DNA from: JAICNG01 sp035249985
GTDB taxonomy: Bacteria; Gemmatimonadota; Gemmatimonadetes; Gemmatimonadales; Gemmatimonadaceae
Direction: 5' to 3'
DNA length: 64,000 nt
Assembly: GCA_035249985.1 (NCBI GenBank)
Contig: DATFFP010000034.1
Span: 11,050 to 75,049, forward strand
Under the pieces are notes generated by a model. The model ran no database searches and was not told the origin of the DNA. It saw only the letters and a list, made by a program, of their open reading frames with translations. The position numbers and the translations under genes are program-made. Positions within the stretch are counted from its first letter, which is position 1, and each line of letters begins with the position of its first letter. This document shows, one piece after another, positions 34,741 to 43,683 of the stretch.

Positions 34741-34866
34741 GGTGTCAGGAGTCAGGGATCAGGGGTCAGGGGGTTTCAGGGGGTAGAGAACAGGAGAGCC
34801 GATTCAGGTCCCTGGCACCTAGACCCTGACACCCCCTGATCCCTGACTCCTGACTCCTGACTCCTA
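34741..34866. repeat. Palindromic GTCAGGR heptad element 1
   Basis: A left arm with GTCAGGAGTCAGGGATCAGG and a right arm rich in CCTGACTCCTGACTCC flank a short variable centre. The unit is 7 bp (GTCAGGR/YCCTGAC). It sits between the DUF4159 gene at 34876 and MoxR, inside the operon, where it could form a large hairpin that lowers downstream expression. Confidence 0.8.
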
Positions 34867-34875
34867 CGGGTAACG

Positions 34876-35658
34876 TCATCGAGTCATTCCATAAATGATG
34901 TAATTGACCGCCAACTTGTACGCATCATTCGTGATGTTCACCGGCCACCATCCGTGGCCCGACCACTCCATGTAGTCACCAATGTCGTTGTTGTAGTTGA
35001 TCACGATCATCAGCGGCTTCGACGGGTCGTTGTCTTCGTGGATTCCCAGGAACTCGGCGTTGAGGTTCGCGTTGTGGGGGTACTTCATGTCGAGCGACGG
35101 GATCCGGAAAAACACATCGAAGATCGGGTGCGACACGTCGAGGCGGTCGATGCGCGCCTCCGGCAGCACGCGGCGGATCTGTGCCTCGAAGTTCAGCCAT
35201 TCGCTCCGCATGAAGTCGTCGACGATGAGAAAGCCGCCTTTCATTAAATAGCGCCGCAGCCCTTCGACCTCCGCCTCCGATGGATGCCAGTACCCCGGCT
35301 CGGAGAGATACGCCACTGGATAGCGCAGCAGCTCCGGATCGTCGAAGGTGTGGATGTTGCTCCCCTCGACGTGCGCGCGCAGCGTCGTGAGCTCGCGCAT
35401 CATCGTGAGCAGGTTGCGCTCCATCTGCGGATAGTCGAACTCCCATCCACTCCTCCCGTATACCGTGTAACGAATCCGGGCAAAGGTGAACCGCCCGTCG
35501 TACGCGACGTTCGGCTCGAGGGCCATCCCGAACCCGCCGTTGCGCCACCGCCCGCGCTGTGCCTGCGCCGTGTCAGCACCCATCACGAGGGCCGCCAGCA
35601 GTACGCAGTACGCAGTACGCAGTTCGCAGCTCGCAGTTCGCAGTTCGCAGGTCCTCAA
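34876..35658 (-). CDS. DUF4159 protein with signal peptide partly made of heptad repeats
   Basis: No ATG fits the N-terminus. A TTG at 35658 overlaps the upstream stop as TTGA and gives 260 residues, with signal AYCVLLAALVMGADTAQAQ. The first ~20 residues come from a GCAGTWC heptad array (35598-35650). The mature part matches its neighbour: FTFARIRYTVYG, WEFDYPQMERNLLTMMRELT, GGFLIVDDFMRSEW, LIVINYNNDIGDYMEWSG-like closing segment and KLAVNYIIYGMTR. DUF4159 belongs to a glutaminase-like fold. It is a tandem paralogue of 35655-36425. Confidence 0.8.
   Translation of the reverse strand: MRTCELRTASCELRTAYCVLLAALVMGADTAQAQRGRWRNGGFGMALEPNVAYDGRFTFARIRYTVYGRSGWEFDYPQMERNLLTMMRELTTLRAHVEGSNIHTFDDPELLRYPVAYLSEPGYWHPSEAEVEGLRRYLMKGGFLIVDDFMRSEWLNFEAQIRRVLPEARIDRLDVSHPIFDVFFRIPSLDMKYPHNANLNAEFLGIHEDNDPSKPLMIVINYNNDIGDYMEWSGHGWWPVNITNDAYKLAVNYIIYGMTR
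35598..35650. repeat. GCAGTWC heptad tandem repeat
   Basis: About seven copies of GCAGTAC or GCAGTTC follow each other (three GCAGTAC, then GCAGTTC variants). They lie inside the coding region of the DUF4159 gene and encode the start of its signal peptide. Confidence 0.9.
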
Positions 35659-36425
35659 TGAGTCAACGCGTACATCAAATAATTCACTCCGAGCTTGTAT
35701 GCCTCGTTGGACAGCTCGATCGGCACGAACCCAGCGTCCGACCACTCCCAATAATCGCCAATGTCGTTGTTGTAGTTCACGATGACCATTAACCGCTTCG
35801 ACGGATCGTTGTCCTCGAAGATCCCGTAGAACTCCGATGGGTGGCCGAAGTAGGGATGGCGATAGTCGAGCGTCGTGATGCGGAAGAACGAGTCGAAGAT
35901 CGGGTGCGACGTGTCGAGTCGAACGATGCGCGCCTGCGGCAGCACCTTGAGCATCTGCGACTCGAAGTTGAACCAGTGCTCGCCGAAGAAGTCGTCGAAG
36001 ATCAGAAACCCGCCCTTCTGCAGATACGTGCGCAGCCCCATCGCCTCCGCCTCTGACAGCGTCCAGAAGCCCGGCTCCGACAGGTACGCGATCGGGAAGC
36101 GGTGCAGCTCCGGATCGTCCGCCGAGAAGACGTTGCCGCCGTTCATGAACGGCTCGATCGAGCTCAGCTCCTTCACGATCTTCATCAGATTCCGCTCAGC
36201 CCGCGGGAAGTCGTGATCCCACTTGAGATCGCGACGCCATCCGCCCTCGCCGCCGAGTGGCTCGAACTTGATGCGGGCAAACGTGAAGCGGCCGCTGTAG
36301 GGGGTGTTGCCCGTGAACGGCGCCTCATCGCGATCCCGCCGCCCGCCACCGCGCATCTCCTGCGCGGCGAGCGTTGCGCCACAGAGCAGCGCGACGACGA
36401 CGGCGGACCTCGTCATCCGCTTCAT
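35655..36425 (-). CDS. DUF4159 family secreted protein
   Basis: The 256-residue protein has a signal peptide (SAVVVALLCGATLAAQ) and a DUF4159 domain: RFTFARIKFEPLGGEGGWRR, DFPRAERNLMKIVKELSS, PELHRFPIAYLSEPGFW, LQKGGFLIFDDFFGEHWFNF and YNNDIGDYWEWSDAG. It overlaps the upstream TPR gene by four bases and is a tandem paralogue of 34876-35658. The DUF4159 pair is typical beside MoxR modules. Confidence 0.92.
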   Translation of the reverse strand: MKRMTRSAVVVALLCGATLAAQEMRGGGRRDRDEAPFTGNTPYSGRFTFARIKFEPLGGEGGWRRDLKWDHDFPRAERNLMKIVKELSSIEPFMNGGNVFSADDPELHRFPIAYLSEPGFWTLSEAEAMGLRTYLQKGGFLIFDDFFGEHWFNFESQMLKVLPQARIVRLDTSHPIFDSFFRITTLDYRHPYFGHPSEFYGIFEDNDPSKRLMVIVNYNNDIGDYWEWSDAGFVPIELSNEAYKLGVNYLMYALTH

Positions 36426-39025
36426 GGCGTTGTGTTCCCGGCGCGTTGGAGCTCGAGCAGCAGCGACTGCGCCTGCTCGAAGCTCGGCGCCTCCTCCAGC
36501 GCCATGAGCACCTCGCGACGTGCCGCCGCGCGATCCCCCGCGTCCGCCAGCGCGCGCGCCAACTGATATCGCGCCTCGGCGCGATCCACAGGATCGAGGG
36601 CCACGACGGCCCTACGCTCACGAACGGCCTTCTTGTGATTGCCGGTCGCCGCCAGATGCACGGCGAGCCGCGTGTGCACCGCGGGATCGTATGGCGAGAT
36701 CCAGATCGCGCGCTCGAGCGCTGCCGCCGCGCCAGCGCGATCACCGAGCTGCTCCATCATCTCCGCGAGCGCGAGGTTGGACGCGTAGTCCGACTCGTTG
36801 AGCAGTGTGTGCGCCTGCAGCTCGGCGGCAGCGCGCTTGAGATCGCCGGTCGCCTTGTACGCTGCGGCCAGATGCCGATACGGACTCTCGTCCTCAGCGT
36901 ACTCGGGGAAGAGTGCTTTGGCGCGCTCGAACACCGCGATCGCTTCGGCGTGCTGGCCGCGCTGCATGAGACTCCGCCCCTCCGCGATCAACGATACGAA
37001 CTGCCCGCGTGGTGGCGCGTCGCTCGCGTCATCGGCCCCCGCGCCCAATGCCGCGATCTGGCGCGCGAACCGCTCCCGCACGTAGGCGTCGAGCTGCTTG
37101 TCGAGCTGTTGAGCGGAGGCCTTGAGCGTCCGCTGAATGACCAGGCCCGTGCCGTTGGTCCGATACGCCTTCAGGATGTCGATCATCGCGCGCGGCCCGT
37201 AAAGCTCCTCGATCATCTCGACCACCAGCGACGCCTGGTAGTAGGCGAGCGCCGTCTGCTCGGGGAAGGCCGGTCGCGTGAACGCGTCGTTCATGCGACT
37301 CACGGGGGGCATTCGACCGCGCGCGTACGCGACGAGAAATCCCAGCGGCGTATCGGCGCCCCAGCCCGGGCGCGCGCGCCGCTCCTCGAGCACCGAAATC
37401 CCTTCCGAGAGCCAGCGCGGAATCCGGTGGTCGGTCATGCCTAACGTGAAGGCATGCGCCAGCTCGTGCCAGACCGTCGATCCCCAGTTGTACTCGCCGA
37501 TCTGTCTCGCCGACGGCGAATGCATGGCGAGCACACTGCCGAAGCTCACGCCAAGCGCCCCAAGGCCGGGCAGGCCGACCGTGCGCACCGAGAAGTCACC
37601 GTGACTGCGGTAGACTTCGAGGCGAATGGGCGTGGGCGGCTCGTAGCCATACCGCGCCGCGAGCTTTGCGTACGCCTCGTCGAGGAGCTCGAGCAGGTAC
37701 GGCGAGAGCAGCGCGGCCTCGCGCCCATGGACGATCAAATGAAAGCGATTCGTCCGTGTCTCGCGGTACTCACCGAAGGTGTCGAGCAGGTCGAGCGTGT
37801 TCTTGATCCAGACGTGGTACGGATCGCGGGCGAAGGCGCGGTCGAGATGAACGCGCGCGGTGTCGAATTGCCCAAGGCGCAGCGCATTCATGCCGAGCGC
37901 GCCCTGTGCGAGCGCGGACGCCGTATCGAGCATCACGGCCTGGCGCGAGAACGCGATCGCGTCCTGGTATCGCCGGTTGCGGGTCGCGACTTCGGCCAGC
38001 GTCGTGTGGAGCACGACCGAGCGGGGATCCCGCTCGAGGGCCCGGCGGCTGGCCTCCTCGAAGCCCTTGCGGTCATCGCGCATGTACCGACTCGCCGCGA
38101 TGAGCGCGTGGGCCACCGGACTTCCGGGATCGGTGTCGAGCGCACGCATGGCTTCACGCTCGGCCTCGTCATAGTCCTCGCTGTCCAACCGCGAGCGGGC
38201 GAGCATCAACCGCGCGTCGACCAACCGCTCGTTCACCGCCAACGCGCGCTTCACGAGTGAGTCGACACCCGGTGCGCCGTCGAACGCGAGCGCCCGCGCC
38301 ATGCCGAGGAGGGCTCGTGGGTGAGACGGATTCTCGCGCAACACGCCGGCGAGCATCTGCCGCGCGTCGGGACCGTTGTACTTCTCGAGGAACATTTCCC
38401 CGAGCTCCACACGGGCATCGACGTTGCCGGAGTCGGTGGCGATCGCGGCATCGTATGCGCGCAGTGCGTCCTTGAAGAGCTGCGGATCGGTGGCGCCCAG
38501 GTGGCGAGTGGCCCGCGCGACCGCCAGCAGCTCAGGGGATGTGAGCCGTCCCTGCCGATTGTTGTAGACGTCGATGAAGCGGTCGAAGATGCGCGTCGCG
38601 CCCGCCCGGTCTCCACGGTCCAGACGCAGCTCGCCGAGGCGCAGGTGCGCCGTTAGGCTGTCCGGCGTGCGTGCCGAGACGGCGCGAGCGTACGCGCTCT
38701 CGGCCTCGGCGAGGCGACCACGTGTCCGGAGAACGTCGCCAAGGGGGACGAAAGCCGCGGCCCCGTAGCGTCGACCGGCCGCTTCGCCGTCGTCGTATCG
38801 ACCACGCTCGGCCAGGGCTCGCACGTGGTGGTGGCGAGCGCTCCTGGCGACGGCACTGTCGCGCGACGAGGCGAGCTCCCCAAAGGTCGTCGCCGCGCTG
38901 TCATACGCGCCGCGCCGCAACTGGGCGCGTGCCTGGGCGAGACGCGACGCGTCATCCTGCGGCGCAGCCGCGGCGCATGCGACGAGCGCCACCAAGAGGA
39001 GACCGCTCCACTGCGCGCGGATCAT
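36422..39025 (-). CDS. TPR protein with gluzincin metallopeptidase domain
   Basis: The 867-residue product has a lipoprotein-like signal (LLLVALVACAAAAPQ). TPR-like helices run through both ends (LARAQLRRGAYDSAATTFGE early, LQAHTLLNESDYASNLALAE late). In the middle lies a zinc-peptidase site: STVWHELAHAFTLGMTDHRI (HExxH) and PRWLSEGISVLEER, whose Glu is the third ligand, giving an M1/M61-like gluzincin. It overlaps both neighbours by four bases. It could cleave or anchor envelope proteins handled by the MoxR module. Confidence 0.9.
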   Translation of the reverse strand: MIRAQWSGLLLVALVACAAAAPQDDASRLAQARAQLRRGAYDSAATTFGELASSRDSAVARSARHHHVRALAERGRYDDGEAAGRRYGAAAFVPLGDVLRTRGRLAEAESAYARAVSARTPDSLTAHLRLGELRLDRGDRAGATRIFDRFIDVYNNRQGRLTSPELLAVARATRHLGATDPQLFKDALRAYDAAIATDSGNVDARVELGEMFLEKYNGPDARQMLAGVLRENPSHPRALLGMARALAFDGAPGVDSLVKRALAVNERLVDARLMLARSRLDSEDYDEAEREAMRALDTDPGSPVAHALIAASRYMRDDRKGFEEASRRALERDPRSVVLHTTLAEVATRNRRYQDAIAFSRQAVMLDTASALAQGALGMNALRLGQFDTARVHLDRAFARDPYHVWIKNTLDLLDTFGEYRETRTNRFHLIVHGREAALLSPYLLELLDEAYAKLAARYGYEPPTPIRLEVYRSHGDFSVRTVGLPGLGALGVSFGSVLAMHSPSARQIGEYNWGSTVWHELAHAFTLGMTDHRIPRWLSEGISVLEERRARPGWGADTPLGFLVAYARGRMPPVSRMNDAFTRPAFPEQTALAYYQASLVVEMIEELYGPRAMIDILKAYRTNGTGLVIQRTLKASAQQLDKQLDAYVRERFARQIAALGAGADDASDAPPRGQFVSLIAEGRSLMQRGQHAEAIAVFERAKALFPEYAEDESPYRHLAAAYKATGDLKRAAAELQAHTLLNESDYASNLALAEMMEQLGDRAGAAAALERAIWISPYDPAVHTRLAVHLAATGNHKKAVRERRAVVALDPVDRAEARYQLARALADAGDRAAARREVLMALEEAPSFEQAQSLLLELQRAGNTTP

Positions 39026-40002
39026 GGCGACTTGCCCTCGCGAATGGCCTGACTCACTTGCGCGAGCTCCACCAGCAGCCGCTCGAGCTCACGCTCGTAC
39101 GCGTCGGTGGCCATCGTCTCCTTGCGCCGCCGAAGCGAATCGACCTGGGCCTCGAGCCGAGTCTTCTTCGACACGAGCTCGCTCCCGCCTGGTGTACTGG
39201 CTGCCACCGATGCCGCCTTGGTCGCTCCTCCAATGATGAACCGTCGCGCCAGCGCGCCATCCCCCGCGCGCGGATCGGGCTCGGCCGACCCGCGACGATC
39301 ACCATCGTCGTCGAGCATTGCATGCTCGGTCGGAAGCCGCGTGTCCGTCTCGTAAACGCGCGCAACCTCCCGCTTCGCATAGACGAATGCCTCGAGCAGC
39401 GAAACGCGCTCATCCTTGTCCGTGTCGGCGCCCGGCGTCGTGAACGCCGCCACGAAGTATCGGGGAAAGAGTGTCTCGTTCCGCTCGTACGACGACTTCG
39501 TCGCGGTGACGACGACGCGATTCTTCGCCGAGAGAGCGGCGACGAAGTCGCCACTGGCGCTGGCGGCGTTGACGACGGCGACCTGCATCGCCTCGAGCGG
39601 CTCCAGCATGACGCCCAATTCAGCGGCGGTGAGATCGGGCCCGGGAAGGTTGAATCGTGAATCGCTGCCAGCGTGGCTGCCATGCCCGATGAGCATGAGC
39701 AGTATGCGATCGCCCGCGCGCGCCCGCTGCGCGACGCGCGCGATGGCCCGCGTCACCTCCGCCTTGCTCGACTTCCCATCAATGCGCTTCGGATCCTTTG
39801 TGGGATCCTCGGCGAGGTACGTGACGTCGTCAGGCGTGAGCCCGTGCTTCGTGACCAACGCGTCCACCAGCGCCGAGCCCGTGGCGTGAAACGATGCCGC
39901 GTACTTGGGCTCGCCACTGGCCCCGGTAACGATGATGACCTGCGTCTGAGCCGCCAGTGAAGCGCCCATAAGCAATCCGCAACCAGCAATCAGCAATCTC
40001 AC
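39022..40002 (-). CDS. Caspase/legumain-fold protein lacking the catalytic cysteine
   Basis: The 326-residue protein has a signal peptide (LLIAGCGLLMGASLAAQ) and a caspase-hemoglobinase fold. The His motif is intact (ILLMLIGHGSH). At the cysteine position, normally D-A-C-H-S-G, it reads AVVNAASASGDF, so Ser replaces Cys. It then continues NRVVVTATKSSYERNETLF, as in C13/C14-like proteins. A basic coiled tail ends it. It is probably a non-peptidase binding module or uses another chemistry. It overlaps both neighbours by four bases. Confidence 0.8.
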   Translation of the reverse strand: MRLLIAGCGLLMGASLAAQTQVIIVTGASGEPKYAASFHATGSALVDALVTKHGLTPDDVTYLAEDPTKDPKRIDGKSSKAEVTRAIARVAQRARAGDRILLMLIGHGSHAGSDSRFNLPGPDLTAAELGVMLEPLEAMQVAVVNAASASGDFVAALSAKNRVVVTATKSSYERNETLFPRYFVAAFTTPGADTDKDERVSLLEAFVYAKREVARVYETDTRLPTEHAMLDDDGDRRGSAEPDPRAGDGALARRFIIGGATKAASVAASTPGGSELVSKKTRLEAQVDSLRRRKETMATDAYERELERLLVELAQVSQAIREGKSP

Positions 40003-42284
40003 GCCAGCCCCCGTTTACGTCGGAGGAGCCATTCCGCAGCGATGAGCCCGAGCAGCGCGACGAACATCAAAGGCGTATCCCACAGATCCAGCTGCTCGGT
40101 CACGGTCGTTCCGCTGCTCGTGTACATCATGTCCCGCGCGAGCGCCTCGGCGGTCTCCGGGGTGTAATACTTGCCGCCCGTCTCGCGCGCGACGCGCTCG
40201 AGCAGCGCGGGCCGCTGCGCGGCCCCGAACATCTCCTGCTGAATGTCGTGCGCGATCACGTAATCGTCGCCGCCGGTAATCAGACTGTCTCCGACGCGGG
40301 CACTCATGCGCACGCGATACAGGCCGGGCTCGCTGGCGGTGAAGCTGCCGCGATACTCGCCGTCCTTGTCCACCATCCACTCGAACGGCACCTCGAGCGG
40401 CTCACCATTGGGGCCAAGCACGCTCGCGCTCACCGTCGCACCATTCACGGCCAGAAAGCTCTCGTTGTTCACCTGTGCGCGAACCGCGACGACCTCGCCC
40501 GGCGCGACATGATCGGGCGCGGTCATCGTCACACGCTCCGGCACGTCGCTGACGAGCCAGCGCAGCATCTGCCGCCAGAACGTCTCATGCGTCGCGTCAT
40601 CGACCTCCATCGACGCGTGCATCTGCCACACCCATGAGTCCTGCACCGGGAAGGCGATCGCCTTTCCACGCCCATAGCGATGATGCGCCAGCACGATCTG
40701 CCGCTCTCCACCGCCGCCCGAGATCGTTTGCCCGAGGAGAAGTGCAGTGGCACCCGGCTTCGCGCGGCCAATGCGATTCACCGTGGACAACGCGGGCATG
40801 GTCTTCCACCGCTCGAGCGACGCCTGCTCGCTTGCCCCAAGCTGTGTGGCCGGATGCATCGCGCCGGCGGGAGTGGGTGAGATCTGAAGCTCGGCAAAGT
40901 ATTCCTCGCCGCTTTCTTCCGTCCGCGTGACTTCCACCGGCATCACATCGGCGAGCGGCGTGTCGGCGTATCCACCCTCGGCGAAGGCACGCCGTCCGCC
41001 GAGCAGGAGCAGCCCACCGCCGCGCTCGCCAACGAAGTCAGCGAGCATCCGCATCTGCTCGAGTGTAAAGAACGCCGCTTCGACGCTGCCGAGGATGACT
41101 GCGCGATAGGTGAACAGCTCTTCGCGGGTCTTGGGGAATCCAGCGACCAGCTCGAGACTGTCTTCGACGCCCAGGCGCAAAAACTTGTGTTCGGCGGTCC
41201 GCTGCAGCGCGACGAGGCGGAGATTCTGGTCCTCCCGGACCGCGCGCCGCATGAACTTGAGCTCGAAACGAGGCTCACCCTCCACGTACAGCACCTTCTC
41301 GGCGCGATCGGTGACCGTGACCAACGCTTCGCGCGCATTGTTCTCGGCGATGAGCTCGCCCTCCTCCCGCGCGATGCGGAACCGCAGCTGTCGCGGCCCC
41401 GTCTCCTGCGTGACGACCCGCATGCGCACCGGCGACTCCTCACCATCGCCGCGCAACGTCACCTCCTGCGAGGCGACGATACGTCCGGCGTCTTCGGCGA
41501 GCAGCTTCACTTTTTGCCCCGCGAAGCCACGCTGGGCCACGACGACGTTCGCGACGAGCGCCGTGCCGCGCAGGGCGCTGTGCGGCACCTCGACTCGGGT
41601 GATCTCGATGTCGCGCTCGAAACGCGGAGACCCGACGCCGATCGTGTAGACCGGAAGTCCGCGCGCCTTCAGCGCGAGCAGTGGCTCGGCCAGCGCGCTC
41701 GCGGAGTTGTCCGCTCCGTCGGTGATCACGACGAGGCCGGCGAGCGGAACCGTCGACAGCTCCTGGCGCGCGCGGTCGAGCGCGGCGCCGAGGTGCGTAC
41801 GCCCACCCGCAAACGTCATCCCCCGCGCATCCGGCATCGGCTCGGCGCCTGACGAGAAGCTGAAGTACCTCAGCTGGAAGCGGTCGCCCAGGGCGCGGGC
41901 CAGAGCACTGTCGCGGGTGCCGAAGAGCCGCTGGGCGACATCGGCGCGAGCACGACCATCCGCATCGGTGATGCGCATGCTGCGCGAGTCATCGATGAGG
42001 ATGGCCACCGCATTCTTCTGCGGGACGGCCGTCGAGACGAGAAGCGTCGGGCGGAGCAGCGCGAAGCCGGCCAGCGCGACGATCGCGACGCGCACCGCGG
42101 TCAGTACGACGCGATCCTGCGGCGTGCTCTTCCCCCGTGCGCGGCGGTACGCCCACGCGAGGGCAAAGCCGATCGCGGCCACGGCGACAATGATGAGCAT
42201 CGGCCACGGAGCAGCGAGCACGAAGTCCCCGCGCTCGAAGACGACGGGCCGGTACTTGAAGAGAGTCTCGACGAATGCGTCCAT
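39999..42284 (-). CDS. VWA-domain membrane protein with glutamine amidotransferase-like fold
   Basis: The 761-residue protein begins with two helices (MLIIVAVAAIGFALAWAYRR, LTAVRVAIVALAGFALLRPT) and then VAILIDDSRSMRITDADGRA, a VWA-like DxSxS site. Ig-like segments and a glutaminase-fold stretch (RAVILGSVEAAFFTLEQMRM, GGGLLLLGGRRAFAEGGYAD) follow, and a last helix (FVALLGLIAAEWLLRRK) closes it. It is the first gene of the nine-gene operon, overlapping the caspase-like gene by four bases. Confidence 0.88.
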   Translation of the reverse strand: MDAFVETLFKYRPVVFERGDFVLAAPWPMLIIVAVAAIGFALAWAYRRARGKSTPQDRVVLTAVRVAIVALAGFALLRPTLLVSTAVPQKNAVAILIDDSRSMRITDADGRARADVAQRLFGTRDSALARALGDRFQLRYFSFSSGAEPMPDARGMTFAGGRTHLGAALDRARQELSTVPLAGLVVITDGADNSASALAEPLLALKARGLPVYTIGVGSPRFERDIEITRVEVPHSALRGTALVANVVVAQRGFAGQKVKLLAEDAGRIVASQEVTLRGDGEESPVRMRVVTQETGPRQLRFRIAREEGELIAENNAREALVTVTDRAEKVLYVEGEPRFELKFMRRAVREDQNLRLVALQRTAEHKFLRLGVEDSLELVAGFPKTREELFTYRAVILGSVEAAFFTLEQMRMLADFVGERGGGLLLLGGRRAFAEGGYADTPLADVMPVEVTRTEESGEEYFAELQISPTPAGAMHPATQLGASEQASLERWKTMPALSTVNRIGRAKPGATALLLGQTISGGGGERQIVLAHHRYGRGKAIAFPVQDSWVWQMHASMEVDDATHETFWRQMLRWLVSDVPERVTMTAPDHVAPGEVVAVRAQVNNESFLAVNGATVSASVLGPNGEPLEVPFEWMVDKDGEYRGSFTASEPGLYRVRMSARVGDSLITGGDDYVIAHDIQQEMFGAAQRPALLERVARETGGKYYTPETAEALARDMMYTSSGTTVTEQLDLWDTPLMFVALLGLIAAEWLLRRKRGLA

Positions 42285-42299
42285 CAGCGGCGTGCGTCC

Positions 42300-43391
42300 T
42301 TACGGCGGAAACGCCGAGGCGTCGAGCCCCGGGATGATGCGGAGCGCGTTCTTGTAGTAGAGCTTCTTGAGCACCTCGTCAGGCAGCGCGAGGCCGTACA
42401 TCTTCCAGAACGCGTGGCGCCGGCGGTAGTAATCGAAGTACTCGTCGGCGGTCTCGAGCACGCGGAAGTACGTGTGATACTCCGTGGGCTGATAGCTGTC
42501 TTTCCCGAAGAGCACGCGATCCTGGTATTTGGTCAGGAACTGTTTCGCGAAGCGCGGCTGACGGCCAAGCTCCGCCAGCACGGCGCCGATCTCGGTGTAC
42601 ATGTTCGGGAGCGAGTCCATCAGCGCGCCGAGGTGCGCGAGATCGCCGCCGAGCCATCCAAGGTGGGCGTTAATGAACGTGGTGCGCGGATGCTTGCGGA
42701 AGACGCGGTGCTGTTCGCCGATGATCGTGGCCCACGACGGATACTCGCTTGGGGGACGCGCGCGCTCGGGTCGCTCCTTGAGCTCGAGCCAGCGTTCGTT
42801 GGTCTTGTCGTGAGGCTCGAAGAATTGGCGCGGCTCCGCGGTATGGATCAGCACGGGGATGCGCAGCTCGCCCGCCTTGCGCCACACCGGGTCGAGGCGC
42901 GCGTCGTCGACGGGGACGCGCTTCCCGGAACGATCCTTCAGATCGAGCCCGAGGTTCTTGAAGATCTTGAGGCCGCGGGCGCCGGCTTTGACGTCGCGCT
43001 CGAGCTGAGCAGCGGCGTTCGCGCCCCACTGCGGGTCATCGATGCCGGAGAAATTCAGGTTGGCAAAGAAGACGAAGCGCCCCGCTGCGGCGCCCTGCGC
43101 GTTACGGACGGCCGTCGCCAGCGCATCCCCGGTGCGGCCGCTGAGGTTGACCATCGCGCGCATGTTCATCGCATCCATCTCGCGGCTCAGGCGCTGATAG
43201 TCCGCTGACAGCGACTGGTGGCTGTGGACGTCGATGAACGGATACTTCGCGCGCGTCACCCGGTGCTCGGGAACAACGAGCGAGGACGGCGGGTCGTACT
43301 CCTCGAACGACATGGTTTGTGCGTCCGAGCAGACGGTAAGCGCTACCGCCCCGCCGGCGACGAGCGTCAGCGTGCGCCCCACAGCGATCAT
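42300..43391 (-). CDS. Secreted amidohydrolase-like metallohydrolase
   Basis: From the ATG at 43391 the product has 363 residues with a signal peptide (LTLVAGGAVALTVCSDA). The TIM-barrel amidohydrolase markers are FIDVHSHQSLSADYQ (HxH), ELRIPVLIHTAEPRQFF (central His), TTFINAHLGWLGGDLAHLG (second His) and RVLFGKDSYQP, where the usual metal Asp follows GK. The substrate is unknown; relatives include decarboxylase-like and aryldialkylphosphatase-like enzymes. It lies 15 bases upstream of the nine-gene operon and may be cotranscribed with it. Confidence 0.85.
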   Translation of the reverse strand: MIAVGRTLTLVAGGAVALTVCSDAQTMSFEEYDPPSSLVVPEHRVTRAKYPFIDVHSHQSLSADYQRLSREMDAMNMRAMVNLSGRTGDALATAVRNAQGAAAGRFVFFANLNFSGIDDPQWGANAAAQLERDVKAGARGLKIFKNLGLDLKDRSGKRVPVDDARLDPVWRKAGELRIPVLIHTAEPRQFFEPHDKTNERWLELKERPERARPPSEYPSWATIIGEQHRVFRKHPRTTFINAHLGWLGGDLAHLGALMDSLPNMYTEIGAVLAELGRQPRFAKQFLTKYQDRVLFGKDSYQPTEYHTYFRVLETADEYFDYYRRRHAFWKMYGLALPDEVLKKLYYKNALRIIPGLDASAFPP

Positions 43392-43550
43392 CGTGCGGAT
43401 CTCCCAGGAGAAGCTTTCGAAATCATACGCCGAGGACCGAGGTGCCGCACCCGGTATCCATGGACGTATTGTAAGAAACCGGTGGGACTTCGGCGCTCTC
43501 AGCGTCCCAGCCCCCTCGTGCGTAGAATAAGGTTCGGACAACGGAAGGGC

Positions 43551-43652
43551 GCTGCGAGCTGCGAGCTGCGACGTGCGAACCGTGGGGCACGGAGTGGCCG
43601 GGCGAATTCGTCCGCTCGCAGTTCGCAGTTCGCAGTTCGCATTTCGCAGTTC
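43551..43652. repeat. Palindromic GCAGTTC heptad element
   Basis: The left end has GCTGCGAGCTGCGAGCTGCG and the right end GCAGTTCGCAGTTCGCAGTT, so heptad units of opposite orientation flank about 45 bp. It lies before the beta-propeller gene and could form a hairpin in its leader. Confidence 0.75.
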
Positions 43653-43683
43653 ATGCTCTCACCCCACGCGTTGGAGGTACTTC

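Noticed and set aside
34741..34866. Heptad repeats as a CRISPR array
   Set aside because: Unit is 7 bp without unique spacers, and arms are inverted.
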